Shown piece by piece: positions 13,290-21,618 of a stretch of 23,533 nt of DNA (positions within the stretch are counted from its first letter, which is position 1; every line of letters begins with the position of its first letter). The stretch is taken from NCBI GenBank assembly GCA_045580165.1, contig JAZNNG010000004.1:1-23533 (forward strand), in the 5' to 3' direction. The DNA comes from UBA4717 sp045580165. GTDB taxonomy: Bacteria; Bacillota; Clostridia; Oscillospirales; CAG-272. The position numbers and the translations under genes are program-made. The notes under the pieces were generated by a model. It was not told where the DNA came from, made no database searches, and saw nothing but the letters and a program-made list of their open reading frames with translations.

Positions 13290-15142
13290 TATTGCTTCAA
13301 CGCCTCGTATATTTCCATAGCCGCGCTCTTTGCGTCAAGTCCGAGAGCTTCAAAAAGCTCGTCGGTCTCACCGTGCGGCACAAAGGCGTTTTCGATAGCG
13401 CGGATCATATATTTTGAATTGTTGTCGCCGTTTGTTTTGGCTTTTGCCGCGATCTTCTCGGATACCGAGCCCGCGAGTATTCCTTCCTCAAATAAATATA
13501 CGAGCCTTGCTCCGTGAGTAAGAGCGAATATTTTATCGTACGGCAAGGGAGACAATTTAATAAGCTTTATTATACGAGCCGATATCCCTGCTTTTTCAAG
13601 GACCTCTGCGGCAAGGTCTGCGTTTCTTGTGAGTCTGCCGTAGGTGACTATAACAACGTCGGGCGACGCTTTTCCCTTTACGGTGAAGTCGCCGTAGTCC
13701 GAAAATCCGCTTCTGTCGTATTCGTACTCACTGCCCCTCGGATAGCGGACTATCGCGGGGGAGGTGCCGTCTGCGGCAAGGTCAAGCGAGCGCTTGAGCT
13801 CGGCGTAGGTTTCGGGGGAGTATATTCTGATATTCGGGATTCCCGAGAAAAGAGAATAGTCGTAAATTCCCTGATGAGTTACTCCGTCAGCGCCAACGAT
13901 GCCTGCTCTGTCGAGAGCGAGGACGAGTGGAATATTCTGGAGTGCCGCATCGTGAAAGACCTGGTCGTAGATGCGCTGAGCAAAGGTACTGTATATAGCG
14001 AGAACAGGCTTCATTTTGCCTGCCGTGAGCGCGGCGGCAAAGGTCGCCGAATGCTCCTCGGATATTGCGGTGTCAAAAAATCTGTCGGGGAAAAGGCGCG
14101 AGAACTCGGTGAGTCCCGTACCGTCCGTCATGGCAGCGGTAACGGCGCACACTCGCTCGTCGCGACCTGCAAGCTCGCACATATATTTGCCGAATTCGCT
14201 TGAAAAGTCGGTCTTTGCCTTGGGGATATATCCTTTCTTTGTGTCAAAGGGGCCAACCGAATGATAGCTTTCGGGATGAGCCTCGGCGGGAGGATATCCC
14301 TTGCCCTTTTTCGTGATTATATGCACGACGCAGCAGCGGTGCTTTGTCTTCGCCTCGCGGAGCGCGTCCTCAAGCTTCTTTACGTTGTTTCCGTCAACGG
14401 GACCTATGTAATCGCAGCCGAGGCTTTCAAAGATATTGTAGTTTGTTATAAGACGCTTGAAAAAGTCGCGCACTGCCTTGGCGGCGCGGACGAGGAATTT
14501 GCCGATAAAGGGGATCTTGTAAAACACCTTCTTGAGTCTGCGCTTAAAGGTGAAATAGCCCTTACTCGTGCGTATGGTGGACAGGCTGTGATGCATACCG
14601 CCGACGTTCGGGGAAATGGACATTTCGTTGTCGTTTAGCAGAATAACGAGATTTAAGTTATCCTCGGCACAGTTGTTGAGTGCCTCGTACGCCATACCGT
14701 TTGTGAACGAGCCGTCACCGATGACTGCCACCGCCCACGTATCCTCATTTCTCAGCTTTGCCGCCTTGGCATATCCGAGCGCCGTGGATACCGAGGTGCC
14801 CGAGTGACCTGCGGCAACCGTATCGTATTCGCTTTCCGAGGGACTTGTGAAGCCCGAGATACCGCCTAAGCGTCTGAGAGTAGAGAAGCGCTCGTATCTT
14901 CCCGTAAGAAGCTTGTGGGTGTACGCCTGATGGGAAACGTCAAATATTATTTTGTCGCTCGGTGAGTCAAAGACCCTGTGCAGAGCCACGGTTGCCTCGA
15001 CTATACCCAGGTTTGAAGCGAGATGACCGCCGTTTTTGCTTACCGTGTCGATAATATTTTTACGTATTTCTTTTGTGAGAGCGCCAAGCTCGTCGTAGCT
15101 TAGCTCTTTAATATCTTTCGGTGACTTGATGTTTTCAAGCAT
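13289..15142 (-). CDS. dxs: 1-deoxy-D-xylulose-5-phosphate synthase
   Basis: The product has 617 residues, the normal length. It condenses pyruvate and glyceraldehyde-3-phosphate with thiamine diphosphate, the first step of the MEP isoprenoid pathway. The Mg/ThDP motif is GDGSFTNG (142-149) with ILLNDNEMSIS ~25 residues on. DVSHQAYTHKLLTGR (68-82) and DRAGIVGADGVTHQG are also diagnostic. The start at 15142 has AGGAAAAC just upstream and sits ~43 bases after the predicted transcription start. Longer in-frame ATGs at 15193 and 15211 are rejected because one lies in the -10 box and the other upstream of it. No ispA/xseB-type partners are nearby; instead a Crp/Fnr gene overlaps its stop. Confidence 0.97.
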   Translation of the reverse strand: MLENIKSPKDIKELSYDELGALTKEIRKNIIDTVSKNGGHLASNLGIVEATVALHRVFDSPSDKIIFDVSHQAYTHKLLTGRYERFSTLRRLGGISGFTSPSESEYDTVAAGHSGTSVSTALGYAKAAKLRNEDTWAVAVIGDGSFTNGMAYEALNNCAEDNLNLVILLNDNEMSISPNVGGMHHSLSTIRTSKGYFTFKRRLKKVFYKIPFIGKFLVRAAKAVRDFFKRLITNYNIFESLGCDYIGPVDGNNVKKLEDALREAKTKHRCCVVHIITKKGKGYPPAEAHPESYHSVGPFDTKKGYIPKAKTDFSSEFGKYMCELAGRDERVCAVTAAMTDGTGLTEFSRLFPDRFFDTAISEEHSATFAAALTAGKMKPVLAIYSTFAQRIYDQVFHDAALQNIPLVLALDRAGIVGADGVTHQGIYDYSLFSGIPNIRIYSPETYAELKRSLDLAADGTSPAIVRYPRGSEYEYDRSGFSDYGDFTVKGKASPDVVIVTYGRLTRNADLAAEVLEKAGISARIIKLIKLSPLPYDKIFALTHGARLVYLFEEGILAGSVSEKIAAKAKTNGDNNSKYMIRAIENAFVPHGETDELFEALGLDAKSAAMEIYEALKQ

Positions 15143-15191
15143 TTTGTTTTCCTGCCGTTTTCCCTTTAGGTTGTCGTTCGTCTTATTTGAC

Positions 15192-15220
15192 ATTGTACCA
15201 CAAAATAACATTTAATACAA
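15192..15220 (-). promoter_or_regulatory. dxs promoter
   Basis: TTGTAT (15220-15215) and TACAAT (15197-15192) on the minus strand are spaced by 17 bases. Transcription would start near 15185. This decides the dxs start codon in favour of 15142. Confidence 0.7.
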
Positions 15221-15248
15221 CTACCCGGCTAAAAAGTTTACATAATGG

Positions 15249-15277
15249 TTGACAAGAGAGATAAAATGAATTATAAT
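15249..15277 (+). promoter_or_regulatory. Consensus sigma-A promoter of mscL
   Basis: TTGACA (15249-15254) and TATAAT (15272-15277) are both perfect, with the ideal 17-base spacing. The start is near 15284, giving a ~42-nt leader that ends in CGGAGG. This is one of the strongest promoters in the window and may also drive the lipoprotein genes after mscL. Confidence 0.88.
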
Positions 15278-15325
15278 TGTAATGTTAAAAAAAGGGAATA
15301 AACACCCTGAAAAACGGAGGAAATT

Positions 15326-15796
15326 ATGCTTAAAGAATTCAGAAAATTCATTGCTCGCGGCAACGTTATGGACCTTGCTGTCGGCGTTATCATCGGCGGT
15401 GCGTTCCAGAAGATCGTAACCAGCCTCGTTAACGACCTTATTATGCCCCTTATCGGACTTGTAACGGGCGGCGTTAACTTTAACGATCAGTTTGCTATTC
15501 TCAGAATGCCTGCCGACGTTACTTCTGATATGGTAACGTCTCTTGATGTAGCAAAGGAGCTTGGAGTTACCACGTTCAACTACGGTTCTTTCATAACCAC
15601 AGTTCTTGACTTTATAATTATGGCATTCGTTGTGTTCCTTCTCGTAAAGGGAATCAACACCATCAAGGATATGACAGAAAAGAAGGAAGCTGCTCCCGCA
15701 CCTGCGGCTCCTACTACCAAGAAGTGCCCCTACTGCCTCAGCGAGATCCCGCTTGAAGCAAAGAAGTGCGCTCACTGCACAAGCGACGTTGAGTAA
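15326..15796 (+). CDS. mscL: Large-conductance mechanosensitive channel with C-terminal zinc ribbon
   Basis: The product has 156 residues. Residues 1-115 are MscL: an amphipathic N-terminus MLKEFRKFIARGNVMDLAVG, first helix AVGVIIGGAFQKIVTSLV, LIMPLIGLVTGG, and second helix FIIMAFVVFLLVKGIN. The channel opens under membrane tension to release solutes during hypo-osmotic shock. After an Ala/Pro linker (EAAPAPAAPTT) a zinc ribbon follows, with C134, C137, C148 and C151 in CPYCLSEIP...KKCAHC. Classical MscL proteins end in a helical bundle; the ribbon form occurs in a number of Firmicutes and presumably lies in the cytoplasm. GGAGG precedes the ATG. Only 18 bases separate the stop from the likely start of the first beta-helix lipoprotein, with no terminator between, so the genes are probably co-transcribed. 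Confidence 0.96.
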   Translation: MLKEFRKFIARGNVMDLAVGVIIGGAFQKIVTSLVNDLIMPLIGLVTGGVNFNDQFAILRMPADVTSDMVTSLDVAKELGVTTFNYGSFITTVLDFIIMAFVVFLLVKGINTIKDMTEKKEAAPAPAAPTTKKCPYCLSEIPLEAKKCAHCTSDVE

Positions 15797-15814
15797 TTAA
15801 TGAGGAGACAGCTC

Positions 15815-17302
15815 GTGTTTTCAAAAATAGTAGCATTGTTGCTTTGTGCGTGCGGACTCATAACCTCGTGCGGTCCCGCGTACAAAGAAGGAGAGACCGA
15901 ATTGGAAAAAGCGGTTGAACAAATGAACTGGCGTATTACCGAAATACGCAATACAGCGTCTGAATACGACAAGGATGCAAAAAACATATATTACGTTTCG
16001 GTTGACGGAGATGATAACAACGACGGACGTTCTCCGGGAACTCCATTCAAAACCCCGAAAAAAGCAAATCAGATTGCGAGTGATGGTGACGTTGTGTTAT
16101 TCAAACGCGGCGACGAATGGCGCGTCAGATGGAAGGCTAAGTCGGGAGTTACGTATTCCGCGTACGGAGAGGGCGAAAAGCCTGTGTTCAACGGCAACAC
16201 CTACGGTGACGCGGCAGACCCGTCGTATTGGAATCTTGTTGACGGCACAAAAAACATCTGGGAATACAAGAGCATTATCCCCGACGTGGGATGTATAGTT
16301 TTCAACGGTGGAGAATCGACCGCCGAGAAGATAAACTATGAGATACACGAAAAAAAGATGTACGTGTGGGGAAATGAGTTTGAACTCAGTAACAAGTCGT
16401 TTTATGCAAACAATACCTTTGTCAGCAGATTTGTTCATCTTGGCGCAAATGCAGCTGATCCCGCACTTAAGGCAAGACTTTACCTCAGGTGTGACAAGGG
16501 AAATCCCGGTGAAGTGTATGATTCCATCGAGCTTTGCTACAGAGGAAATCTTATCAGCGGTTCGTCTAACGTAACCCTTGATAACATCTGTATAAAGTAC
16601 ACGGGAAGCCACGGCGTCGGTATGGGAACTGTTGAAAACGTGACCATTCGTAACTGCGAGGTAGGCTTTATCGGCGGATCGATACAGAGCTTTCAGAACC
16701 ACTATTTCATCCGCTTTGGTAACGGTATCGAGGTGTACGGCGGCTGTAAGGACTTTACCGTCGACAACTGCTACGTTTATCAGTGCTACGACGCAGGTAT
16801 TACTCACCAGCTTCAGCTCGGCGGTAATAATCCCGCAACACACGAAAACGTGCGCTTTACCGATAACGTGATCGAAAAGTGTATTTATAATATCGAGTAC
16901 TTTATGGGCAAGGCAGATACTCCGAGCGTTACCCGCTTTATGAAGGACATTTTGTATAAAGGAAATATCCTTGCATATTCGGGCGAGGGCTGGGGTGCTG
17001 ACCCCTCGCGTTCTGCGAGCATCAAGGGCTGGCCGCACCATAATAACCACGCTGAGAATTTTGTGATCGAGGAAAACGTGTTTATTCTCGATAAGGTCAA
17101 TACAAGCGATCTTGGTGCAGGTAAGAAGGAATGGCTTCCGAGCTACAAGAACAACACATATTTCAGACCCGCCAAGTCCAAGTTTACCAATATAGGCACA
17201 GGCGGCTCGGCAAAGCAGTATATGTCGAATGACGATACCGCGCAGAACTTGAGTGAGGAGCTTGGTGAGGTCGGCGCAAACGTAATAATAGTTAAACCTT
17301 AA
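15815..17302 (+). CDS. Parallel beta-helix lipoprotein, paralog 1 of 3
   Basis: The product has 495 residues from a GTG start at 15815, chosen because TGAGGAGA (15801-15808) lies seven bases upstream; an in-frame ATG at 15800 overlaps that site and has none of its own. A short signal sequence ends in lipobox LITSC (C19), so the protein should sit on the outer face of the membrane. The mature start EKAVEQMNWRITEIRNTASE is followed by IYYVSVDGDDNNDG, the usual opening of secreted beta-helix proteins. Later come GVTYSAYGEGEKPVFNGN and many Asn-containing turns (ENVTIRNCEV, KDFTVDNCYVYQCYDAGITH), typical of a right-handed parallel beta-helix. Such folds include polysaccharide lyases and glycan-binding proteins; I see no clear catalytic set for a named PL family. 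Two close paralogs follow. Confidence 0.85.
   Translation: MFSKIVALLLCACGLITSCGPAYKEGETELEKAVEQMNWRITEIRNTASEYDKDAKNIYYVSVDGDDNNDGRSPGTPFKTPKKANQIASDGDVVLFKRGDEWRVRWKAKSGVTYSAYGEGEKPVFNGNTYGDAADPSYWNLVDGTKNIWEYKSIIPDVGCIVFNGGESTAEKINYEIHEKKMYVWGNEFELSNKSFYANNTFVSRFVHLGANAADPALKARLYLRCDKGNPGEVYDSIELCYRGNLISGSSNVTLDNICIKYTGSHGVGMGTVENVTIRNCEVGFIGGSIQSFQNHYFIRFGNGIEVYGGCKDFTVDNCYVYQCYDAGITHQLQLGGNNPATHENVRFTDNVIEKCIYNIEYFMGKADTPSVTRFMKDILYKGNILAYSGEGWGADPSRSASIKGWPHHNNHAENFVIEENVFILDKVNTSDLGAGKKEWLPSYKNNTYFRPAKSKFTNIGTGGSAKQYMSNDDTAQNLSEELGEVGANVIIVKP
16202..16310 (+). repeat. Near-identical DNA tract shared by lipoprotein paralogs 1 and 2 (copy in paralog 1)
   Basis: This ~109-base tract differs from 17776-17884 at about four positions by eye (~96% identity), while flanking sequence differs much more. 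It encodes the YGDAADPSYW ... IIPDVGCIVFNGG segment. The third paralog has the same protein segment with many more silent changes. Confidence 0.7.
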
Positions 17303-17305
17303 CTT

Positions 17306-17333
17306 AAAAAGAGGCAGAATTCTGCCTCTTTTT
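17306..17333. terminator. Palindromic terminator between lipoprotein paralogs 1 and 2
   Basis: AAAAAGAGGCAGAA (17306-17319) and its exact complement TTCTGCCTCTTTTT (17320-17333) form a perfect hairpin ending in T5, four bases after the paralog 1 stop. No promoter is visible between it and the next gene at 17353. Expression of the later genes would therefore need read-through, unless a promoter lies inside paralog 1. Confidence 0.8.
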
Positions 17334-17352
17334 CTGAAATTGGAGACCTATT

Positions 17353-18903
17353 ATGAAACTTGAAAAAAAGCATGTTGGGAAGGCTTATAAGATGACTAAA
17401 ATAATAGCATTTTTGCTTTGCGCGTGCGGACTTATAACGTCTTGCGGTCCCGCATACAGCGAAGGAGCTACAGAACAGGAAAAAGCAGTCGAGCAGATGA
17501 ATTGGCGTATTGCTGAAATACGTAACACTGCGTCCGAATACAATAAGGACGCAGAGAATATATACTACGTTGCGGCAGACGGAGATGATAAAAACGATGG
17601 ACTTTCTCCCGAAACACCTCTTAAAACTCCAACCGGCGTAAACAAGCTTGCAAAAGAGGGCGACGTTGTGCTCTTTAAGCGTGGCGACGAGTGGAGAGGA
17701 AGATGGCAGGCGATCCCCGGCGTTACCTATTCGGCATACGGCGAGGGACCTAAGCCTGTTTTCAATGGAAACCGTTACGGTGACGCGGCAGACCCGTCGT
17801 ATTGGAGTCTTGTTGACGGCACAAAAAACATCTGGAAATACAAGAGCATTATTCCCGACGTGGGATGTATAGTTTTCAACGGCGGCGAGTCATTTGGCGA
17901 AAAGGTGTGTCTTGACGTTCGGAAAGACCTTGCTGACAAAAAGTTTTACGTTCATTACTCAACACCGTTCGATTTTAACAACGTTTGCTTCAATGAAAAT
18001 AATACGTTCGTGAGCGAATACGTTCATATAAGTACAAACGGTGCGGACGTAGGCACGCCTGCAAGACTCTACCTCAGATGTGACGAGGGAAATCCCGGTG
18101 AGGTGTACGATTCTATTGAGATCTGCTACAGAGGAAACCTTATCGGCGGCGCGTCGGGTGTAACCTTTGATAACATCTGCATCAAATATGCGGGAAGCCA
18201 CGGTATCGGTATGGGAACGGTTGAAAACGTGACTGTCAGAAACTGCGAGGTCGGTTATATCGGCGGATCTGCTCAGCATTATAAGGATTATTATATAGTT
18301 CGCTTCGGTAACGGTATCGAGGTGTACGGCGGCTGTGAAAACTATACGATCGACAATTGCTACATATATCAGTGTTATGATGCGGGTGTTACCCATCAAA
18401 TAGGCGGCGGAACTACTCCGTTTTATCACGAAAACGTTAGTATTACAAATAACGTGATTGAGAAGTGCATATACAATATTGAGTTTTTTATGGCAGCCAT
18501 GGAAAACGGAAACTATGATGAACGAGTTATAAAGAACGCTGTTTACAAGGGCAATTTCCTTGCTTATTCGGGTGAGGGCTGGGGGTATAATCCAAGCCGT
18601 GCCGCCGGAATCAAGGGTTGGGATTGCGAAAACAAGTCCGAGGGCTTTGTTATAGAGGATAACGTCTTTTTGCTCAACAAGACCGACGCATGGCATCTTG
18701 GCGCGTATGAAGAAGAATGGCTTCCTGAATTTAAAAATAATACCTATATTCACAAGAGTGATGCCTTCTTTATAAGACGTGGAACTAGAACGAACGGTAA
18801 GTACGTTTCAAATCAATACAAATTTGACAGTAAAGTAGAAACGACACTTGAGAAGATCGGTGAAACCGGTGCGACGGTTGTAAGAGTTAAGCCTGAGAGT
18901 TGA
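17353..18903 (+). CDS. Parallel beta-helix lipoprotein, paralog 2 of 3
   Basis: The product has 516 residues. It has the same plan as the gene before it: lipobox LITSC (C31 from this start), EKAVEQMNWRIAEIRNTASE, IYYVAADGDDKNDG, GVTYSAYGEGPKPVFNGN, then beta-helix turns such as ENVTVRNCEVGYIGGSAQ and ENYTIDNCYIYQCYDAGVTH. The ATG at 17353 has GGAGA upstream and gives an N-region like that of paralog 3. An alternative ATG at 17392 with GGGAAGG would give an N-terminus like paralog 1. It contains a ~109-base tract nearly identical to paralog 1, suggesting recent duplication or gene conversion. It is 42 bases before paralog 3 with no terminator between. The ligand or substrate is unknown. Confidence 0.85.
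   Translation: MKLEKKHVGKAYKMTKIIAFLLCACGLITSCGPAYSEGATEQEKAVEQMNWRIAEIRNTASEYNKDAENIYYVAADGDDKNDGLSPETPLKTPTGVNKLAKEGDVVLFKRGDEWRGRWQAIPGVTYSAYGEGPKPVFNGNRYGDAADPSYWSLVDGTKNIWKYKSIIPDVGCIVFNGGESFGEKVCLDVRKDLADKKFYVHYSTPFDFNNVCFNENNTFVSEYVHISTNGADVGTPARLYLRCDEGNPGEVYDSIEICYRGNLIGGASGVTFDNICIKYAGSHGIGMGTVENVTVRNCEVGYIGGSAQHYKDYYIVRFGNGIEVYGGCENYTIDNCYIYQCYDAGVTHQIGGGTTPFYHENVSITNNVIEKCIYNIEFFMAAMENGNYDERVIKNAVYKGNFLAYSGEGWGYNPSRAAGIKGWDCENKSEGFVIEDNVFLLNKTDAWHLGAYEEEWLPEFKNNTYIHKSDAFFIRRGTRTNGKYVSNQYKFDSKVETTLEKIGETGATVVRVKPES
17776..17884 (+). repeat. Near-identical DNA tract shared by lipoprotein paralogs 1 and 2 (copy in paralog 2)
   Basis: This is the partner of 16202-16310, at a constant offset of 1574 bases. 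The mismatches I see change N to S and E to K and include two silent changes. Confidence 0.7.
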
Positions 18904-18944
18904 GCTTTGGAAATTTTTTTGGAATTAATGGGAGATAAACGTAT

Positions 18945-20477
18945 ATGAAAAACAGCAATACCTTTTGGGAAAGGATTATTAATACAGGTATCACGATAAC
19001 TTTTTTGCTCTGCGCATGCGGACTTTTTGCATCGTGCGGTGCATCGAATGAGGAGAATGCGGTAGAAGTGGAAAAAACGGTAGTGCAGATGAACACGCGT
19101 ATTTCCGAAATACTCACAACAGAGTCGGAATACGATAAAGATTCAAAAATATACTACGTTTCAACAAGCGGTCACGACGTAAACAACGACGGGCTTTCTC
19201 CGGAATCTCCCTTTGCTTCACCTACACGTGCAAATCAAGTGGCAAAGGAGGGAGATGTTGTCCTCTTCAAGCGCGGTGACGAATGGCGACTCAGATGGGC
19301 TACAAATCCCGGTGTTACATATTCTGCGTACGGAGAAGGTCCGAAGCCTGTATTCAACGGCAACAAGTATGGTGATGCGGCAGATCCGTCTCACTGGACG
19401 CTTCTTGAGGGAACGGACAATATATGGAAATATAAGAGTATAATTCCCGACGTTGGATGTATTGTATTTAACAAAGGGGAAAAGGTCGGAGTGAAGCTTC
19501 ACGCCGAGATCCACGATAAAAAGTTTTACCTTTGGTCTCCCGACGGCCCCGTTCCGTTTGAATTTGACAACGGTACGTTCGCGCTCAACCTCAATTTCGT
19601 AAGTGAATACGTTTACGTTACCGACGACGGTGCGGATATGAACACTCCCGCAAGACTTTACGTAAGATGCGACGAGGGTAACCCCGGTGAGGTGTTCGAT
19701 TCCATTGAAATAATGTACCGCGGAACGATAATTACCGGTAAGTCGGGCGCAACGCTTGATAACCTTTGCGTAATGTATACAGGAGGTCACGGTATCGGAA
19801 TGAGCACTGTTGATGACCTTACGGTCCGCAACTGCGAGGTTGGCTGGATCGGAGGCTCGGCACAGTACTATACCAACCACTATATGATACGCTACGGTAA
19901 CGGTATCGAGGTGTACGGCGGATGCAAAAACTACACGATCGATAACTGTTACGTTCACGATTGCTATGACGCGGGAATCACTCACCAGTACAGTAGCGGA
20001 AAAACAGACCCTGTTTATCACGATACAGTCCGCTTTACAAACAACGTTATCACAAACTGTATATACGGTATCGAATTCTTCCTCGGATGCACCGAGTCCG
20101 GAAGTCTTGACGAGCGTATTATGAGAGACGTTCTCTACAAGGGCAACTACATTGCGTATACGGGTGAGGGCTTTGGCTATGACCCGAGCAGAGCAGCAGG
20201 AATCAAGGGCTGGGATAACAACAACCATACCGAAAACTTCGTTGTAGAGGACAATATTTTTTTAGCTAACAAAACTCACGCTTGGCATATCGGTGCAGAC
20301 GACAAGAACTGGATACCCGTGTTCAGAAACAACACCTATATTCATCACGAGGGTGAATTTATCAGAGTGGGCTACCCTGTATACGGCAAATACGTTTCGC
20401 GGATTCTTGATATGGGCTCAAGATCCGAAATTGCATCCGATGAGCCCGGCGCAACGTATTTTACGCTTGAACCGTAA
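18945..20477 (+). CDS. Parallel beta-helix lipoprotein, paralog 3 of 3
   Basis: The product has 510 residues. The signal sequence ends in lipobox LFASC (C31). The same order follows: EKTVVQMNTRISEILTTESE, IYYVSTSGHDVNNDG, GVTYSAYGEGPKPVFNGN, GDAADPSHW, IIPDVGCIVFN, DDLTVRNCEVGWIGGSAQYY, KNYTIDNCYVHDCYDAGITH, and a C-terminal WIPVFRNNTYIHHEGEFIRV. It is the most diverged of the three at both ends. A 26-base stretch encoding GNGIEVYGG is identical at DNA level in all three genes (19902 region here). GGGAGAT lies upstream of the ATG. The gene ends 22 bases before the aldo/keto reductase, which has AAGGAG, so the two are likely co-transcribed. Surface glycan binding or cleavage is a guess from the fold. 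Confidence 0.85.
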   Translation: MKNSNTFWERIINTGITITFLLCACGLFASCGASNEENAVEVEKTVVQMNTRISEILTTESEYDKDSKIYYVSTSGHDVNNDGLSPESPFASPTRANQVAKEGDVVLFKRGDEWRLRWATNPGVTYSAYGEGPKPVFNGNKYGDAADPSHWTLLEGTDNIWKYKSIIPDVGCIVFNKGEKVGVKLHAEIHDKKFYLWSPDGPVPFEFDNGTFALNLNFVSEYVYVTDDGADMNTPARLYVRCDEGNPGEVFDSIEIMYRGTIITGKSGATLDNLCVMYTGGHGIGMSTVDDLTVRNCEVGWIGGSAQYYTNHYMIRYGNGIEVYGGCKNYTIDNCYVHDCYDAGITHQYSSGKTDPVYHDTVRFTNNVITNCIYGIEFFLGCTESGSLDERIMRDVLYKGNYIAYTGEGFGYDPSRAAGIKGWDNNNHTENFVVEDNIFLANKTHAWHIGADDKNWIPVFRNNTYIHHEGEFIRVGYPVYGKYVSRILDMGSRSEIASDEPGATYFTLEP

Positions 20478-20499
20478 GATCGATTATTAAGGAGCATAT

Positions 20500-21618
20500 A
20501 TGGAAACCAAAAAACTCGGATTCGGGCTTATGAGACTTCCTTTACTCAACCCCGAGGACAATTCAAGCATAGACATTGAGACCACAAAGAAAATGGTGGA
20601 TGCGTTTATAAAAAACGGCTTCACCTACTTCGATACCGCGTGGATGTATCATTCGTTCGGCAGTGAAAACGCTATCCGCCGGGCTCTCGTCGAAAGATAC
20701 CCCCGTGACAGCTACACTCTTGCAACTAAGCTTCACGCCGGCTTTATAAAAAGAGAGGGCGGCCCCGACAATATATTTGCCGAGCAGCTAAGGCGTACGG
20801 GTGTAGACTACTTCGACTATTATCTCATACACGACGTTAACGCAAATAACTGCAAGGTCTACGACGAATACGATTGCTATAACTGGATAATCGAAAAGAA
20901 AAAGCAGGGACTCGTTAAAACCATAGGCTTTTCGTTCCACGATAGTGCCGAGTTTCTTGATAAAATGCTGACCGAGCACCCTGAGTTTGAGTTTGTTCAG
21001 CTTCAGATAAACTATCTCGACTGGGATAGCGAGGGTATACAGTCGCGTAAGTGCTACGAGGTCGCGAGGAAGCACAATAAGCCGATAATCGTTATGGAGC
21101 CCGTCAAGGGAGGAACTCTTGCCAAGGTGCCGGATGACGTCGCAACTATGTTTAAGGCGTACAATCCGGAGGCGTCCGTGCCTTCGTGGGCGATAAGATT
21201 TGCCGCAGGACTCGACGGCGTGTTTATGGTGCTCAGCGGTATGAGCAATATGGAGCAGATCGAAGACAATATGTGCTATATGGCTGACTTCAAGCCGCTT
21301 TCGGAAAATGAGCATAAGGTAGTAAAGACCGCGGTGGATATGATAAACAAGAGTATTGTGATCCCTTGCACGGGCTGCTCGTACTGTGTTGACGGTTGTC
21401 CTGTCAATATTCCGATCCCGCAGTATTTTGCCTTATACAATAACGATAAGCAGGAGATAGAAAAGGATTTCACTCCTCAGGGTGAATATTACGATAACCT
21501 TGCAGTAAGCTTCGGCAAGGCGAGTGAGTGTATCGCCTGCGGACAGTGCGAGGGCGTGTGTCCTCAGCATTTACACATAATAGACGGACTCAAGGACGTC
21601 GCAAAGCATTTTGAATAA
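20500..21618 (+). CDS. Aldo/keto reductase with two 4Fe-4S clusters (COG1453 type)
   Basis: The product has 372 residues. The N-terminal TIM barrel has the aldo/keto reductase tetrad D45 and Y50 (YFDTAWMYH), K77 (ATKLH) and H111 (YLIHD). The C-terminus carries two ferredoxin-like cluster motifs, CTGCSYCVDGCP (C290, C293, C296, C300) and CIACGQCEGVCP (C344, C347, C350, C354). This architecture is common in strict anaerobes and probably links NAD(P)H- or ferredoxin-dependent reduction of a carbonyl compound; the substrate is unknown. It is cytoplasmic, with no signal sequence. AAGGAG precedes the ATG, 22 bases after the third lipoprotein. If the operon is functional, it may process a sugar or aldehyde released or imported through the lipoprotein system, but that link rests only on position. 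Confidence 0.93.
   Translation: METKKLGFGLMRLPLLNPEDNSSIDIETTKKMVDAFIKNGFTYFDTAWMYHSFGSENAIRRALVERYPRDSYTLATKLHAGFIKREGGPDNIFAEQLRRTGVDYFDYYLIHDVNANNCKVYDEYDCYNWIIEKKKQGLVKTIGFSFHDSAEFLDKMLTEHPEFEFVQLQINYLDWDSEGIQSRKCYEVARKHNKPIIVMEPVKGGTLAKVPDDVATMFKAYNPEASVPSWAIRFAAGLDGVFMVLSGMSNMEQIEDNMCYMADFKPLSENEHKVVKTAVDMINKSIVIPCTGCSYCVDGCPVNIPIPQYFALYNNDKQEIEKDFTPQGEYYDNLAVSFGKASECIACGQCEGVCPQHLHIIDGLKDVAKHFE

Noticed and set aside
15143..15211. Longer dxs start codons at 15193 and 15211
   Set aside because: The dxs promoter -10 box covers 15192-15197 and transcription starts about 15185, so these codons would not be in the mRNA; 15142 has a proper ribosome binding site.
19218..20228. Long minus-strand open frame opposite lipoprotein copy 3 (similar ones at 16097-17050 and 17959-18753)
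   Set aside because: All three paralogs show the same antisense opening because they share codon usage; no ribosome binding site or plausible protein.
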